From: an uncultured Eubacteriales bacterium
Lineage (GTDB): Bacteria; Bacillota; Clostridia; Christensenellales; Aristaeellaceae
NCBI GenBank assembly: GCA_902793605.1
Contig: CADBEB010000026.1
Location: 1-39,500, forward strand
Direction of reading: 5' to 3'
DNA: 39,500 nucleotides
Below the pieces are notes generated by a model that ran no database searches, was not told where the DNA came from, and worked only from the letters and a program-made list of their open reading frames with translations. The position numbers and the translations under genes are program-made. The first letter of the stretch is position 1. The number at the start of each line of letters is the position of its first letter. This document shows, in pieces, positions 16,573 through 24,635 of the stretch.

Positions 16573-17463
16573 TCACTTTTTCACCTTTTTCAGTTTCAGC
16601 ATGTCTGTTAGCTGTGAGATAGCGATCCGGTAGCCCTTCCGGAGGTTCTCCGTCTCCGGTTCGATGTCAAAGCAGTAGTTGCCGACGATGCGCGTCTTGA
16701 AATCGTACCGCTTTTCATACAGCGCTGCCATCGCATTGTACAGCGCCTGTCCCCACTTCTGGTGATAGGTGGAGGTCACGATCGTGATCGAATGGATATC
16801 GTACTTCCGCAGGATAGCGAAGGTATTCTCCGCGTTGGCCAGGGTCGTCAGCGCCCGGTTGTCGGTCAGGATCCGCTTCTTGTCGATCCCGCACTTATTG
16901 ACCAGGTACTGCTTCATCACACCGGCTTCGGTATGCCGGTCCGGATTGTTCGGCCCGGTCGGCCCGCCTGAGCAGATCAGGTACGCGCCAGGAAAACTCC
17001 GGGCCGCCGCCGCCGCCGCGTCGCAGCGGCCCTTCAGCTCCTCCGTGATCTTCCCGTTCTTCAGCTGGAAGCCCAGCACAACAAACGCGTGCTTTTCATC
17101 ATAATCCGGCTTCGTTGCTGCCAGCTCATTCGCCTTTTCCTTGCCCCACCAGATGCACAGCCGATACCCCGGATCCAGGAAAACGGCCTTCCAGTGCTCC
17201 GCGACCGCCCGTGCAATGTCCCCGTCGTCCGCGTTCACCCCGGTGATCTGCTCCACCAGCGCATCAATCTGCCCGCTGTCGTCTTCGGCCGGGGTTTCAT
17301 ACGCGGTCTTCAGCCGGTCCAGCAGTTCGATGAACGTGGGTTTGTTTTTGTCGTTGATCTGGTAATCGCTGTTCTTTTTTTTCGCTGCCGCGGCCGGCCC
17401 GCAGGCGGAGAACAGCGCCGCCAGCGCCAGCAGCAGGGCAGCTGTCCTCCTGATCCCTCTCAT
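16573..17463 (-). CDS. YdcF/ElyC/SanA-like DUF218 protein, probable lipoprotein
   Basis: The 296-residue protein has a basic start, a hydrophobic core (8-20) and Cys at about 21 in LFSACG, a near-lipobox that suggests lipid anchoring. From about residue 120 the DUF218 pattern appears: AFVVLGFQLKNG, LICSGG, a conserved EAGVMKQYL region, a DNRALTTLANAENTF region and TSTYHQKWGQAL. Relatives (SanA, ElyC, YdcF) have cell-envelope roles, but no firm reaction is known. The start codon overlaps the stop of the Na/phosphate symporter gene by four bases (ATGA), so translation is coupled and the two form an operon. Confidence 0.82.
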   Translation of the reverse strand: MRGIRRTAALLLALAALFSACGPAAAAKKKNSDYQINDKNKPTFIELLDRLKTAYETPAEDDSGQIDALVEQITGVNADDGDIARAVAEHWKAVFLDPGYRLCIWWGKEKANELAATKPDYDEKHAFVVLGFQLKNGKITEELKGRCDAAAAAARSFPGAYLICSGGPTGPNNPDRHTEAGVMKQYLVNKCGIDKKRILTDNRALTTLANAENTFAILRKYDIHSITIVTSTYHQKWGQALYNAMAALYEKRYDFKTRIVGNYCFDIEPETENLRKGYRIAISQLTDMLKLKKVKK

Positions 17464-19250
17464 ACCGTTTCCTCCGCGGTCTCCCAGTCCTTTCTCCTCA
17501 GGTACTTGCTCTGGAACTCTTCGTAATATTCCTGGTACCGGTTCGGCCGGTCCGTATGCATCTCGTCGCTCAGTTCGTGCACATCCAGCGAGTTGCTCAT
17601 CAGGTCCACGATCACGATGCCGATGTTGGAGCAGTGGTCGCTCACGCGCTCAAAGTCGGCGATCAGGTCGTTGAACACATAACCGTGGCTGATCGTGCAC
17701 TTGCCCTTCTGCAGCCGGGCCGCGTGCCTTTCCTTCATCTTCAGGCAGATCCGGTCGATGACCTGCTCCAACGGCTCCACCCGGGCTGCGGTGTCCGCGT
17801 CGTCGTTCAGGAAGCACTGGAAGGTGATGTTCAGGATCTCCGTGATCGCGTCGGTCAGATTCTTCATTTCCCTCGCGCCCTTGTCGGAGAAGACGATCTT
17901 CTTCTCGTACATCTCCTGCGCCCGTTCGCCGATGTTCAAGGCGTGGTCGCTGATGCGCTCCAGGTCCGTGATTGCGCGCAGGTACTGGCTCACGGCGCGG
18001 TTCTGTGTCTCCGTCATCTCGTGGCCGGTCAGTTTCATCAGGTAGCTGCCGATCTTGTCCTCATACCGGTCGACGATGCCCTCCAGGTCCCGCACCTCCG
18101 CCAGGCCCCTCTCCGAATACGCATCCAGCAGGTCCATGGCCTTCTCCATGGACAGGTGCGTCAGTTCCGCCATCTTGTTGATCGTCAGGCGCGTCTGTTC
18201 AACGGCCAGCGTCGGATAGGCCAGGAAGCGCTCCTCCAGCCGGTCCATATCCCGCACCCGCTCCTCGTCCGCTGGGTTCCCGGGCACCAGGCGAACCACC
18301 AGATTTTCGATCGCCGGGATGAACAGCGCCAGCAGCGCCACCGTCGTGATCCGGAACAGCGTGTTCAGCAGGGCGATGGAGAACATGTTCATTACGCGCT
18401 CCATGAAGCTGAAGTGCAGGAAGGCATTCAACCCGTAGAACACCACGGCGAAAACCACCACCCGGATGGTCTCGATCACCAAATAGGACAAGGCAGTCCG
18501 CTGCCCGTCCCGGGAGGAACCCATGCCGGAGAGCAGCACCGGCACGCTCGCGCCGATCGCGATACCCAGGATGATCGGCAGGGCGATGTCAAAGGTGATC
18601 AGCCCCGTGCTACTCAACGCCTGCAGGATACCGACCGAGGCGGACGCGCTCTGCAGGATCGCCGTGAACACGATGCCGATCAGAATTCCCAGGAAGGGGT
18701 TGGTAAAGCTGGTCAGGAACGAGATGAAACCGGGATCGTCGTGCAGCACCGAAACCGCGCCGCTCATCGTCTTCATGCCGAACATCAGCACCGCAAAACC
18801 CATCAGGATATCCGCAATGTGCTGCATGGTCCGTTTTTTGGAGATATGCTTCAGCAGGATCGCGCCGATCGCGGTCATCGCGCTGAGGGATTCCGTGCTC
18901 AGCAGCTCCAGTGCCTGGGATCCGCCGCTTACGCTCGAGAGGCAGATGATCCATCCGGTGATGCTCGTGCCGATCACCGCGCCCATGATGACCGCGATAG
19001 CCTGCCGCAGTTTCATCATCGCGGAGTTTACAAAGCCGACCACCATCACGCTCGTGGCCGAGGAGGACTGGATCACCGCCGTGACGCCGGTACCAAGCAG
19101 GATGCCCTTGAGCGGGTTGCTCGACAGCCGGTAGAGGATCAGCTCCAGCTTGTTGCCGGCCACCTTCTTCAGCCCGTCTCCCATCAGCGACATGCCGTAC
19201 AGGAACATCGCCACGCCGCCCAGGAGCATGATTACGTTCAGAATGCTCAT
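17460..19250 (-). CDS. Na+/phosphate symporter with PhoU-like domain (NptA/YjbB type)
   Basis: The 596-residue protein starts with a membrane half (about 1-310) made of two repeated Na_Pi_cotrans units: GTGVTAVIQSSSATSVMVVG in the first and FTAILQSASASVGILQ in the second, the paired QSSS/QSAS signature. The cytoplasmic half (about 345-560) is a PhoU-like helical bundle with repeated ERISDHALNIGERA and ERVSDHCSNIG motifs. Family members move phosphate with sodium, and the PhoU part probably regulates this. No classical ribosome binding site is spaced ideally before the ATG at 19250; GGGAGG sits in a G+C-rich hairpin 14 or so bases upstream. It is followed by the DUF218 gene with a four-base overlap. 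Confidence 0.9.
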   Translation of the reverse strand: MSILNVIMLLGGVAMFLYGMSLMGDGLKKVAGNKLELILYRLSSNPLKGILLGTGVTAVIQSSSATSVMVVGFVNSAMMKLRQAIAVIMGAVIGTSITGWIICLSSVSGGSQALELLSTESLSAMTAIGAILLKHISKKRTMQHIADILMGFAVLMFGMKTMSGAVSVLHDDPGFISFLTSFTNPFLGILIGIVFTAILQSASASVGILQALSSTGLITFDIALPIILGIAIGASVPVLLSGMGSSRDGQRTALSYLVIETIRVVVFAVVFYGLNAFLHFSFMERVMNMFSIALLNTLFRITTVALLALFIPAIENLVVRLVPGNPADEERVRDMDRLEERFLAYPTLAVEQTRLTINKMAELTHLSMEKAMDLLDAYSERGLAEVRDLEGIVDRYEDKIGSYLMKLTGHEMTETQNRAVSQYLRAITDLERISDHALNIGERAQEMYEKKIVFSDKGAREMKNLTDAITEILNITFQCFLNDDADTAARVEPLEQVIDRICLKMKERHAARLQKGKCTISHGYVFNDLIADFERVSDHCSNIGIVIVDLMSNSLDVHELSDEMHTDRPNRYQEYYEEFQSKYLRRKDWETAEETV

Positions 19251-19308
19251 TTCCGTTCACCCGCGCCTCCCGGCGCGCTTCTTTCCTTTACCTTTCATGC
19301 CGCCTTCG

Positions 19309-19337
19309 ATTCTATCATAGCGCCACCCGTGCTGCAA
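19309..19337 (-). promoter_or_regulatory. Promoter of the Na/phosphate symporter operon
   Basis: On the minus strand TTGCAG (19337-19332) is 17 bases from TAGAAT (19314-19309). The leader is about 55 bases and contains a short G+C hairpin just before the start. Confidence 0.6.
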
Positions 19338-19347
19338 GACTCTCCCC

Positions 19348-19376
19348 TTGAGTTTTTTAACAAAACCGTATATCCT
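19348..19376 (+). promoter_or_regulatory. Possible promoter of the MATE-ATPase fusion gene
   Basis: TTGAGT (19348-19353) and TATCCT (19371-19376) are 17 bases apart, 38 bases before the ATG at 19415. It is divergent from the promoter at 19309-19337, with about 10 bases between the two -35 boxes. Confidence 0.45.
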
Positions 19377-19414
19377 GTATCGTGTCATTCAATGCAGAAA
19401 CGGAGTAAACACCT

Positions 19415-21178
19415 ATGATCCGAAAACTGATCCGGCAGATGCTCACAGCACAGATCTTTTCCGCCCTGGCGGTCTCCCTGTGCCTGCTCATCGATATCGT
19501 GGTCATCGGTCGTTTCCTGGGGGACGAGGCCATGGCCGCCTACCAGTTGGCCAATCCGCTCCTGCTGTGCATCGGCGCGATCGGAACCCTGCTTTCCGCC
19601 GGCGTGCAGGTAGCCTGTGGCCGTTCGCTGGCTTCCGGCTCCCGCCGGGAGACCAACGCGGGTTATTCCTCCGCGGTGGCGGTCGGCGGCGCGGTCTCGC
19701 TCCTGTTCGCCGCGGTCGTCCTGGTCTTCACCCGCCCCCTCGCCGCAGCTCTGGGCGCCGGAACGGAGGGGAGCCTCTTCGATATGACCAAGGGCTACCT
19801 TGCCGGCTTTTCAATCGGCGCCCCCGGCTCCATGGGCGCGCTCGTCCTGGTCCCCTTCCTGCAGATGGCCGGCCAGGGTAACCTGCTGATCGTCGGCGTT
19901 CTGAGCATGACGGTCGCGGATGTCGCCCTGGATCTGCTGAACGTCCTGGTCTTCCCCAACGGGCTCTTTGGCCTCGGTCAGATGTTCGGCATGGGCCTGG
20001 CCTCCTCCCTCAGCTACTACGCCGCCCTGGTTATCTCCGGCGCCTATTTCCTGACGAAGCGCTGCGTATTTAAATTCTCCCCGAAGGACGTCTCCCTGAA
20101 AAAAATCCTCGAGCTCTTCCGTGAAGGGCTTCCGGCCGGCTTTAATATGGCCTCCTCCGTGATCCTCGTGCTGGTGCTTAACCGGATCCTGCAGTCCACC
20201 GGCGGCAGCGACGCCGTCGCCGCCTTCGCGCCGGTGCTGACGGTGGGCAACACCGCCAACGCCATCTCCACCGGGGTTGGCGGCGTCGCCCTGACGCTCT
20301 CGGGCATATTCCACAACGAGGAAGACCGCACTGCCCTCCATACCCTTATTAGGTTCCTGATTCGCTACGCGGTCGTGCTCGGCCTGTGCATGGGAGCCTT
20401 CCTGGTCCTCGCCGCGCCGTTCCTGATCTCCCTGTTTATCCCGCATGAAGGGGAAACCAGGGACATGGCCGTCTTCGGCCTGCGCATGTTCGCCGCCGGT
20501 ATGATCCCATGTGCGATCACCAACGCCCTGAAGAACACCTGGCTCGGTACGGGGCGGGTCTGGCTGACGGAGACGGTCTCCATGATCGAGGGCGCCTTCT
20601 TCCCAGCCGCCGCGGCCTTTTTCCTCAGCCGCTTCATGGGGGTCACCGGCGCCTGGCTTTATTTCCCCGCCGGTGAATGGCTCACCCTTCTCTTCCTCGG
20701 CGTCCTGATCGCCGTCCTGACCCGGAAGGTTCCCTGGAAGGGTGATACGGCCCTGCTGCTGAAGAAGGACTTCGGCGTCGCGCCGGAAAACCTGCTGGAG
20801 ATGGAGATCCATACCATGCACGAGGTGACGAAGGCCGCCCATAAGGCGGAAGGTTTCTGCATCCGCCACGGGCATGACGAAAAGATCAGCAACCACATCG
20901 CCCTGTGCGTCGAGGAAATGGCCGCCAATACCATCCAGCACGGCTTCACCATGGATAACAGGCATCACGATCTATCCGTGCGCCTCTTGCACAAGAATGC
21001 CGGCCTGGTCCTTCGCTTCCGGGACGACTGCGGCGCCTTCGACCCTGTGCGCTACATCCCGAAGGACGAGGAAGACGCCCTCGGTCTCCGCCTGGTCCTC
21101 GCCTTCGCGACGGACGCACGCTATACCTATGCCATGAACCTGAACAACGTCTGCATCCGCATCCGCGACGAGAAATGA
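19415..21178 (+). CDS. MATE-family transporter fused to a C-terminal RsbW/histidine-kinase-like ATPase domain
   Basis: The 587-residue protein starts at ATG 19415 behind ACGGAG. Residues about 1-440 are a 12-helix MATE (MatE/NorM-like) transporter with two repeats, including IDIVVIGRFLGDEAMAAYQ and AFAPVLTVGNTANAISTGVGG. Residues about 455-585 are a HATPase_c domain of the anti-sigma-factor type: the N-box in CVEEMAANTIQHGF near 497-510, the G1-like RFRDDCGAFDP, and a short GLRLVL segment. It has no histidine phosphoacceptor domain. MATE proteins export cationic drugs or metabolites using Na+ or H+ gradients. The ATPase domain could act as a serine kinase or as an ATP-sensing regulator of the transporter. 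Membrane location is certain; the coupling of the two parts is inference. Confidence 0.85.
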   Translation: MIRKLIRQMLTAQIFSALAVSLCLLIDIVVIGRFLGDEAMAAYQLANPLLLCIGAIGTLLSAGVQVACGRSLASGSRRETNAGYSSAVAVGGAVSLLFAAVVLVFTRPLAAALGAGTEGSLFDMTKGYLAGFSIGAPGSMGALVLVPFLQMAGQGNLLIVGVLSMTVADVALDLLNVLVFPNGLFGLGQMFGMGLASSLSYYAALVISGAYFLTKRCVFKFSPKDVSLKKILELFREGLPAGFNMASSVILVLVLNRILQSTGGSDAVAAFAPVLTVGNTANAISTGVGGVALTLSGIFHNEEDRTALHTLIRFLIRYAVVLGLCMGAFLVLAAPFLISLFIPHEGETRDMAVFGLRMFAAGMIPCAITNALKNTWLGTGRVWLTETVSMIEGAFFPAAAAFFLSRFMGVTGAWLYFPAGEWLTLLFLGVLIAVLTRKVPWKGDTALLLKKDFGVAPENLLEMEIHTMHEVTKAAHKAEGFCIRHGHDEKISNHIALCVEEMAANTIQHGFTMDNRHHDLSVRLLHKNAGLVLRFRDDCGAFDPVRYIPKDEEDALGLRLVLAFATDARYTYAMNLNNVCIRIRDEK

Positions 21179-21187
21179 TGTTCTGTC

Positions 21188-21216
21188 TTCCTTTTATCCT
21201 CCAAATGTGTTATAGT
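21188..21216 (+). promoter_or_regulatory. Possible promoter of the double solute-binding sensor gene
   Basis: TATAGT at 21211-21216 is a fair -10 with a weak -35 (TTCCTT, 21188-21193) at 17 bases. It is placed about 40 bases before the ATG at 21259. Confidence 0.35.
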
Positions 21217-21258
21217 TTAATATTGAATAGTACATAACCAAATCCGGGGGTGTTTGAG

Positions 21259-22896
21259 ATGATCAGACGTGCTGCAGCACTGCTGATTTGTGCGGTCCTT
21301 GCCGCGCTCTGCCTGCTGCCGGCCTGCGCGCTGACGGAGGAAAATCATCAGAAGGTCGTCCGCGTCGGCTGGTACGAAACGCCTTTCAACCACAAGGACA
21401 CCTTCGGTCGTCGCACGGGGTACGCCTACGAGTATCAGCGGAAGATCGCCGCCTATACCGGCTGGAAGTATCAGTATGTCGAAGGCAACTGGCCCGAGCT
21501 CATGCAGATGCTCCGGGACGGGCGGATCGACCTGATGAGCGACGTCTCCTACCTGGAGGAGCGTGCGGAATACATGCTCTATTCAAGTCTCCCCATGGGC
21601 GAGGAGCTGTACTACCTCTATGTCGATCCCGGGAACAAGGAGATCTCCGCCGATGATTACCGCACCCTGAACGGGAAGAAGGTCGGCATCACCCGGGGCA
21701 CTGTGCAGATCGGCCTCTTTGATAAGTGGCTGAAGGACCGCGGCCTCTCGGTCGAGCTGGTAGAGCTGGATACACCCGAGGCAGAATCCATCGCCCTGCT
21801 TCACACGGGAGCGATGGACGCTTTCATCACCCTCGATACCTACGGGGATCCCGAGAGCGCCGTAGCCCTGTGGAAAATCGGCTCCTCCAATTTCTTCTTC
21901 GCCGTCAGCAAAAAACGCCCCGACCTCCTGCCCGAGCTGGACGCCGCCATGAACCGCATCCAGGATGAAAACAAGCATTACAATGAACAACTCAGCAACA
22001 AATACCTGAAGAACACCGGCATCAATCTCTACCTCTCCCTGGAGGAGCGGGAGTGGCTGGAAGCCCACGGGCCGATACGCGTCGGATACCAGGATAACTA
22101 CCTGGCCTTCTGCGCCGCAGACCCGAAGACCGGGGAGCTAACCGGTGCCCTGAAGGATTATCTGGACTATGCCTCCGGCGTCCTGCAGAACGCCAGCCCG
22201 GTCTTCGAAACCCATGCCTACCCCACCGCCAACGCCGCCTTGGAAGCGGTGAAGAGCGGGGAGATCGACTGTATGTTCCCCGCGAACCTGACGGATTACG
22301 ACGGCGAGGTCGCCGGTGTGGTCATGACCCCGTCCCTCATGCGCACGGAAATGGAGGCCGTCGTCCGCGCGGCGGACCGGCAGGACTTTCTCCGCCAGTC
22401 CCAGATCCGGGTCGGCGTCAACCAGGGCAATCCCAATTACGAGATGTTTCTCCTGGATCATTTCCCGACCTGGACCCCGGTGTACTACAATACCACGCCG
22501 GAATGCCTCGACGCTGTCGCGGCAAGGCACGCCGACTGCGTCATCATCAGCAGTTACCGTTTCCGGGATATCGCCCGCCAGTGCGACCGTCTGAACCTCA
22601 CCACCGTCTATACCGGCGTGGATATGGATTACTGCCTCGCCGTCAGGGAAGGCAATACGGTCCTTTATTCCATTCTCTCAAGGATCGTCGGCGGCGTGCC
22701 GGAGTCCACCGTCAACGCGGCCCTGACCTATTATTCAGTCGATAACTCGCTGCCAAGCTTCGGTGCCTTCATCCTGGCCTATCCGATTCCCGCGATCCTC
22801 TCCGCCGTCGCTGCCATCATCCTGATCATCCTGGCCATCCGCGGCCTCCGCGTCCAGAAAAAAGCCGGAGAGCAGCCTCAGCCTCCCCGGACATAG
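21259..22896 (+). CDS. Exported tandem SBP_bac_3 sensor with one membrane segment and no output domain
   Basis: The 545-residue protein starts at ATG 21259 with CCGGGGG upstream; a GTG at 21250 is an alternative adding three residues. A signal peptide (about 1-26) is followed by two periplasmic-binding domains of the family 3 type (about 28-255 and 262-495), then a membrane helix (about 503-525) and about 20 cytoplasmic residues ending in PRT. The first domain shares long blocks with the protein at 24623-27604 (VVRVGWYE, FGRR, GYAYEYQ, SLPMG), and so does the second (RVGYQD, LAFCA, CMFPANL, RVGVNQGNPNYE). That paralogue continues into GGDEF and EAL domains; this one stops after the membrane segment. 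It probably binds amino-acid-like or other small ligands outside the cell. It could signal only by pairing with another protein. Confidence 0.85.
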   Translation: MIRRAAALLICAVLAALCLLPACALTEENHQKVVRVGWYETPFNHKDTFGRRTGYAYEYQRKIAAYTGWKYQYVEGNWPELMQMLRDGRIDLMSDVSYLEERAEYMLYSSLPMGEELYYLYVDPGNKEISADDYRTLNGKKVGITRGTVQIGLFDKWLKDRGLSVELVELDTPEAESIALLHTGAMDAFITLDTYGDPESAVALWKIGSSNFFFAVSKKRPDLLPELDAAMNRIQDENKHYNEQLSNKYLKNTGINLYLSLEEREWLEAHGPIRVGYQDNYLAFCAADPKTGELTGALKDYLDYASGVLQNASPVFETHAYPTANAALEAVKSGEIDCMFPANLTDYDGEVAGVVMTPSLMRTEMEAVVRAADRQDFLRQSQIRVGVNQGNPNYEMFLLDHFPTWTPVYYNTTPECLDAVAARHADCVIISSYRFRDIARQCDRLNLTTVYTGVDMDYCLAVREGNTVLYSILSRIVGGVPESTVNAALTYYSVDNSLPSFGAFILAYPIPAILSAVAAIILIILAIRGLRVQKKAGEQPQPPRT

Positions 22897-22897
22897 A

Positions 22898-22984
22898 GAT
22901 TCTTCATTACGTTCAGAATGACACGTGTTGCGCTCAGATGACACCCTCGTAACGTGTCATTCTGAAGCCGCAGGCTGAAGAATC
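22898..22984. repeat. Interspersed inverted repeat between convergent genes
   Basis: The left end GATTCTTC...CAGAATGACACGT and the right end ACGTGTCATTCTGAA...GAAGAATC form an imperfect inverted repeat of about 87 bases. The pattern of GATTCTTC with CAGAATGACA resembles a widely scattered element of gut Bacillota (recollection, not searched). It lies two bases after the stop of the sensor gene and 26 bases before the end of the cyclase gene, so it may also stop transcription from both sides. Confidence 0.6.
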
Positions 22985-23009
22985 CAATCATTATGAATTA
23001 TATGCAGGC

Positions 23010-24635
23010 TCATTTTGCGGCCTGCTGTTTTCCCGTCCGCTTGTTGACGTACATGATCTTGTCCGCCCGCCGCATCGTGTCGACCACCGAATGATCCTGC
23101 GCCGGATCGAATACGGCGACACCCATGGCGATGTGCACCTGTTCCCACTCGTTTCCGGCCTCCTCACAAATCCGCTTCCGATTCTTCTCGAAGGATTCCA
23201 TCAGTTCGTCCCGGTATTTGAAGTCGTCGTTCCGCAGGATCACGACAAACTCGTCGCCGCCGTACCGGAATACCGGGCTGTGCTGGAAGGTTATGCAGAT
23301 CAGCTTGCTGGCTGTCTTCAGGTAGATATCACCCTTGTCGTGACCGTAGCGGTCGTTGATCGTCTTCAGGTCATCACAGTCGAACATGCCGATCGCGAAT
23401 TCCGGCCCGATCTCGCCTGTATCCAGCTTTTTCTGCATCTCATCAATGAATTTTGTAAAGGCGCCCCGATTGCGCACGGAGGTCAGGGCGTCCCGGTTGG
23501 CTCGTTCGTTCAGGTCGTTGATATGCTCCCGCGTGTGCTCCGCCATTCGTCGGAAGGTTCGGGTCAGCACGCCGACCTCGTCTTTCCCGTTGTAGTTCAC
23601 GGTGAAGTCATAGTTACCCTGGTCTGCCTGGATCGCCGCCTCGGTCAGATGCTTCAGCGGTTTGGTGATTCCCCCTGCGAGGAATTGCGTCACCAGGACC
23701 GACAGCAGCGCTACGATGCCCCCGGCGATCATCACCTGGTTCATCAGCTGCTTCCATTCGCCCCGCGTTTCCTCCTCCGGCACCGACACATACAGCCGCA
23801 TCCCGTTGCTCAACCGCAGCCACGCGGCCTCCTTCAGCATGCCGTCGTAGGTATAGCTGGTGAAGGTGTTCTCGCTCAGCGCGCCTTCCGGCGTAACCGG
23901 CTTCTCCTCCTCCGGCATCGAGGCAATGTCCATCCGCGGATGGTAGATCAGCCGGCCATCGGAATCGGTCAGGAACGCATAGCCGTTGCTGTACAGCCGG
24001 ATGCTCGCGACCTGCTCCGCCATCGTGGAGTAGTCAAGCTCGATCCCGATCACACCGACGAACTGCCCGCGGTAGGTGATTGGCACGTTGTAGGAGATGA
24101 CCCGTACATCCAGGTTGTCCGTGATGTAAGGCGGCAGCCAGATCGGGGTGCCCAGATTCTTCGGCACAGTAAACCAGACTAGCTTGCTCGTGTCCTCTGT
24201 GTCGTACTGGCTGATGTCCGTCACTTCATGCTCGACGAAGTCGGTGCCGTCCAGGTTCGTGTACCAGAAGCCCTTCACATTGCTGCTCACCGACGGATCA
24301 ATCCGGTAGTAATAGGTGAGCACGCCGTTTGTCTTGTTGGCGATTTCTTCGAAGTAGCTTTCCACCCGTTTGGTGTGGGCGGCCAGCTTATCGTCCTCCA
24401 GTCCGTCCAGGTCCTTTTCCGTGTAGGAAACCATCTTCTTCACGGACTTTTCCACGCTCGTGAAGTAGTAGTCAAGGTTTCGTTCTCCCGTCTCGCACAG
24501 CAGCAGGAGCAGCTGATCGCTCTTCCGGTGTTCCGTGTTGCGGATGAACAGCACGCTCGTCACCGTAACGACCAGCACGACAGTCACGATCATGAACACG
24601 GCCATCATGACAATCTTGGTTCTCAGCGAGTGCAT
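23010..24635 (-). CDS. dCache-HAMP-GGDEF diguanylate cyclase
   Basis: The 541-residue protein starts at ATG 24635 behind GGAAAGGAAG; the start lies inside the last codons of the upstream gene (13-base overlap). The membrane segment near 8-28 precedes an extracytoplasmic double-Cache domain (about 35-285, with the YRGQFVGVIGIELDY region). A second membrane segment (about 296-316), a HAMP domain (about 318-370) and a GGDEF domain follow. RYGGDEF near 457 and FDCDDLKTINDRYGHDKGD are canonical, so it should make c-di-GMP. The inhibitory RxxD site is absent. Cache domains of this sort bind amino acids, organic acids or polyamines. It shares an operon with the phosphodiesterase-type protein at 24623-27604. 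Confidence 0.9.
   Translation of the reverse strand: MHSLRTKIVMMAVFMIVTVVLVVTVTSVLFIRNTEHRKSDQLLLLLCETGERNLDYYFTSVEKSVKKMVSYTEKDLDGLEDDKLAAHTKRVESYFEEIANKTNGVLTYYYRIDPSVSSNVKGFWYTNLDGTDFVEHEVTDISQYDTEDTSKLVWFTVPKNLGTPIWLPPYITDNLDVRVISYNVPITYRGQFVGVIGIELDYSTMAEQVASIRLYSNGYAFLTDSDGRLIYHPRMDIASMPEEEKPVTPEGALSENTFTSYTYDGMLKEAAWLRLSNGMRLYVSVPEEETRGEWKQLMNQVMIAGGIVALLSVLVTQFLAGGITKPLKHLTEAAIQADQGNYDFTVNYNGKDEVGVLTRTFRRMAEHTREHINDLNERANRDALTSVRNRGAFTKFIDEMQKKLDTGEIGPEFAIGMFDCDDLKTINDRYGHDKGDIYLKTASKLICITFQHSPVFRYGGDEFVVILRNDDFKYRDELMESFEKNRKRICEEAGNEWEQVHIAMGVAVFDPAQDHSVVDTMRRADKIMYVNKRTGKQQAAK

Noticed and set aside
17556..19418. 620-codon plus-strand open frame opposite the phosphate symporter gene
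   Set aside because: Same reason: a shadow of a motif-rich gene, with a His/Gln/Arg-rich translation and no start signals.
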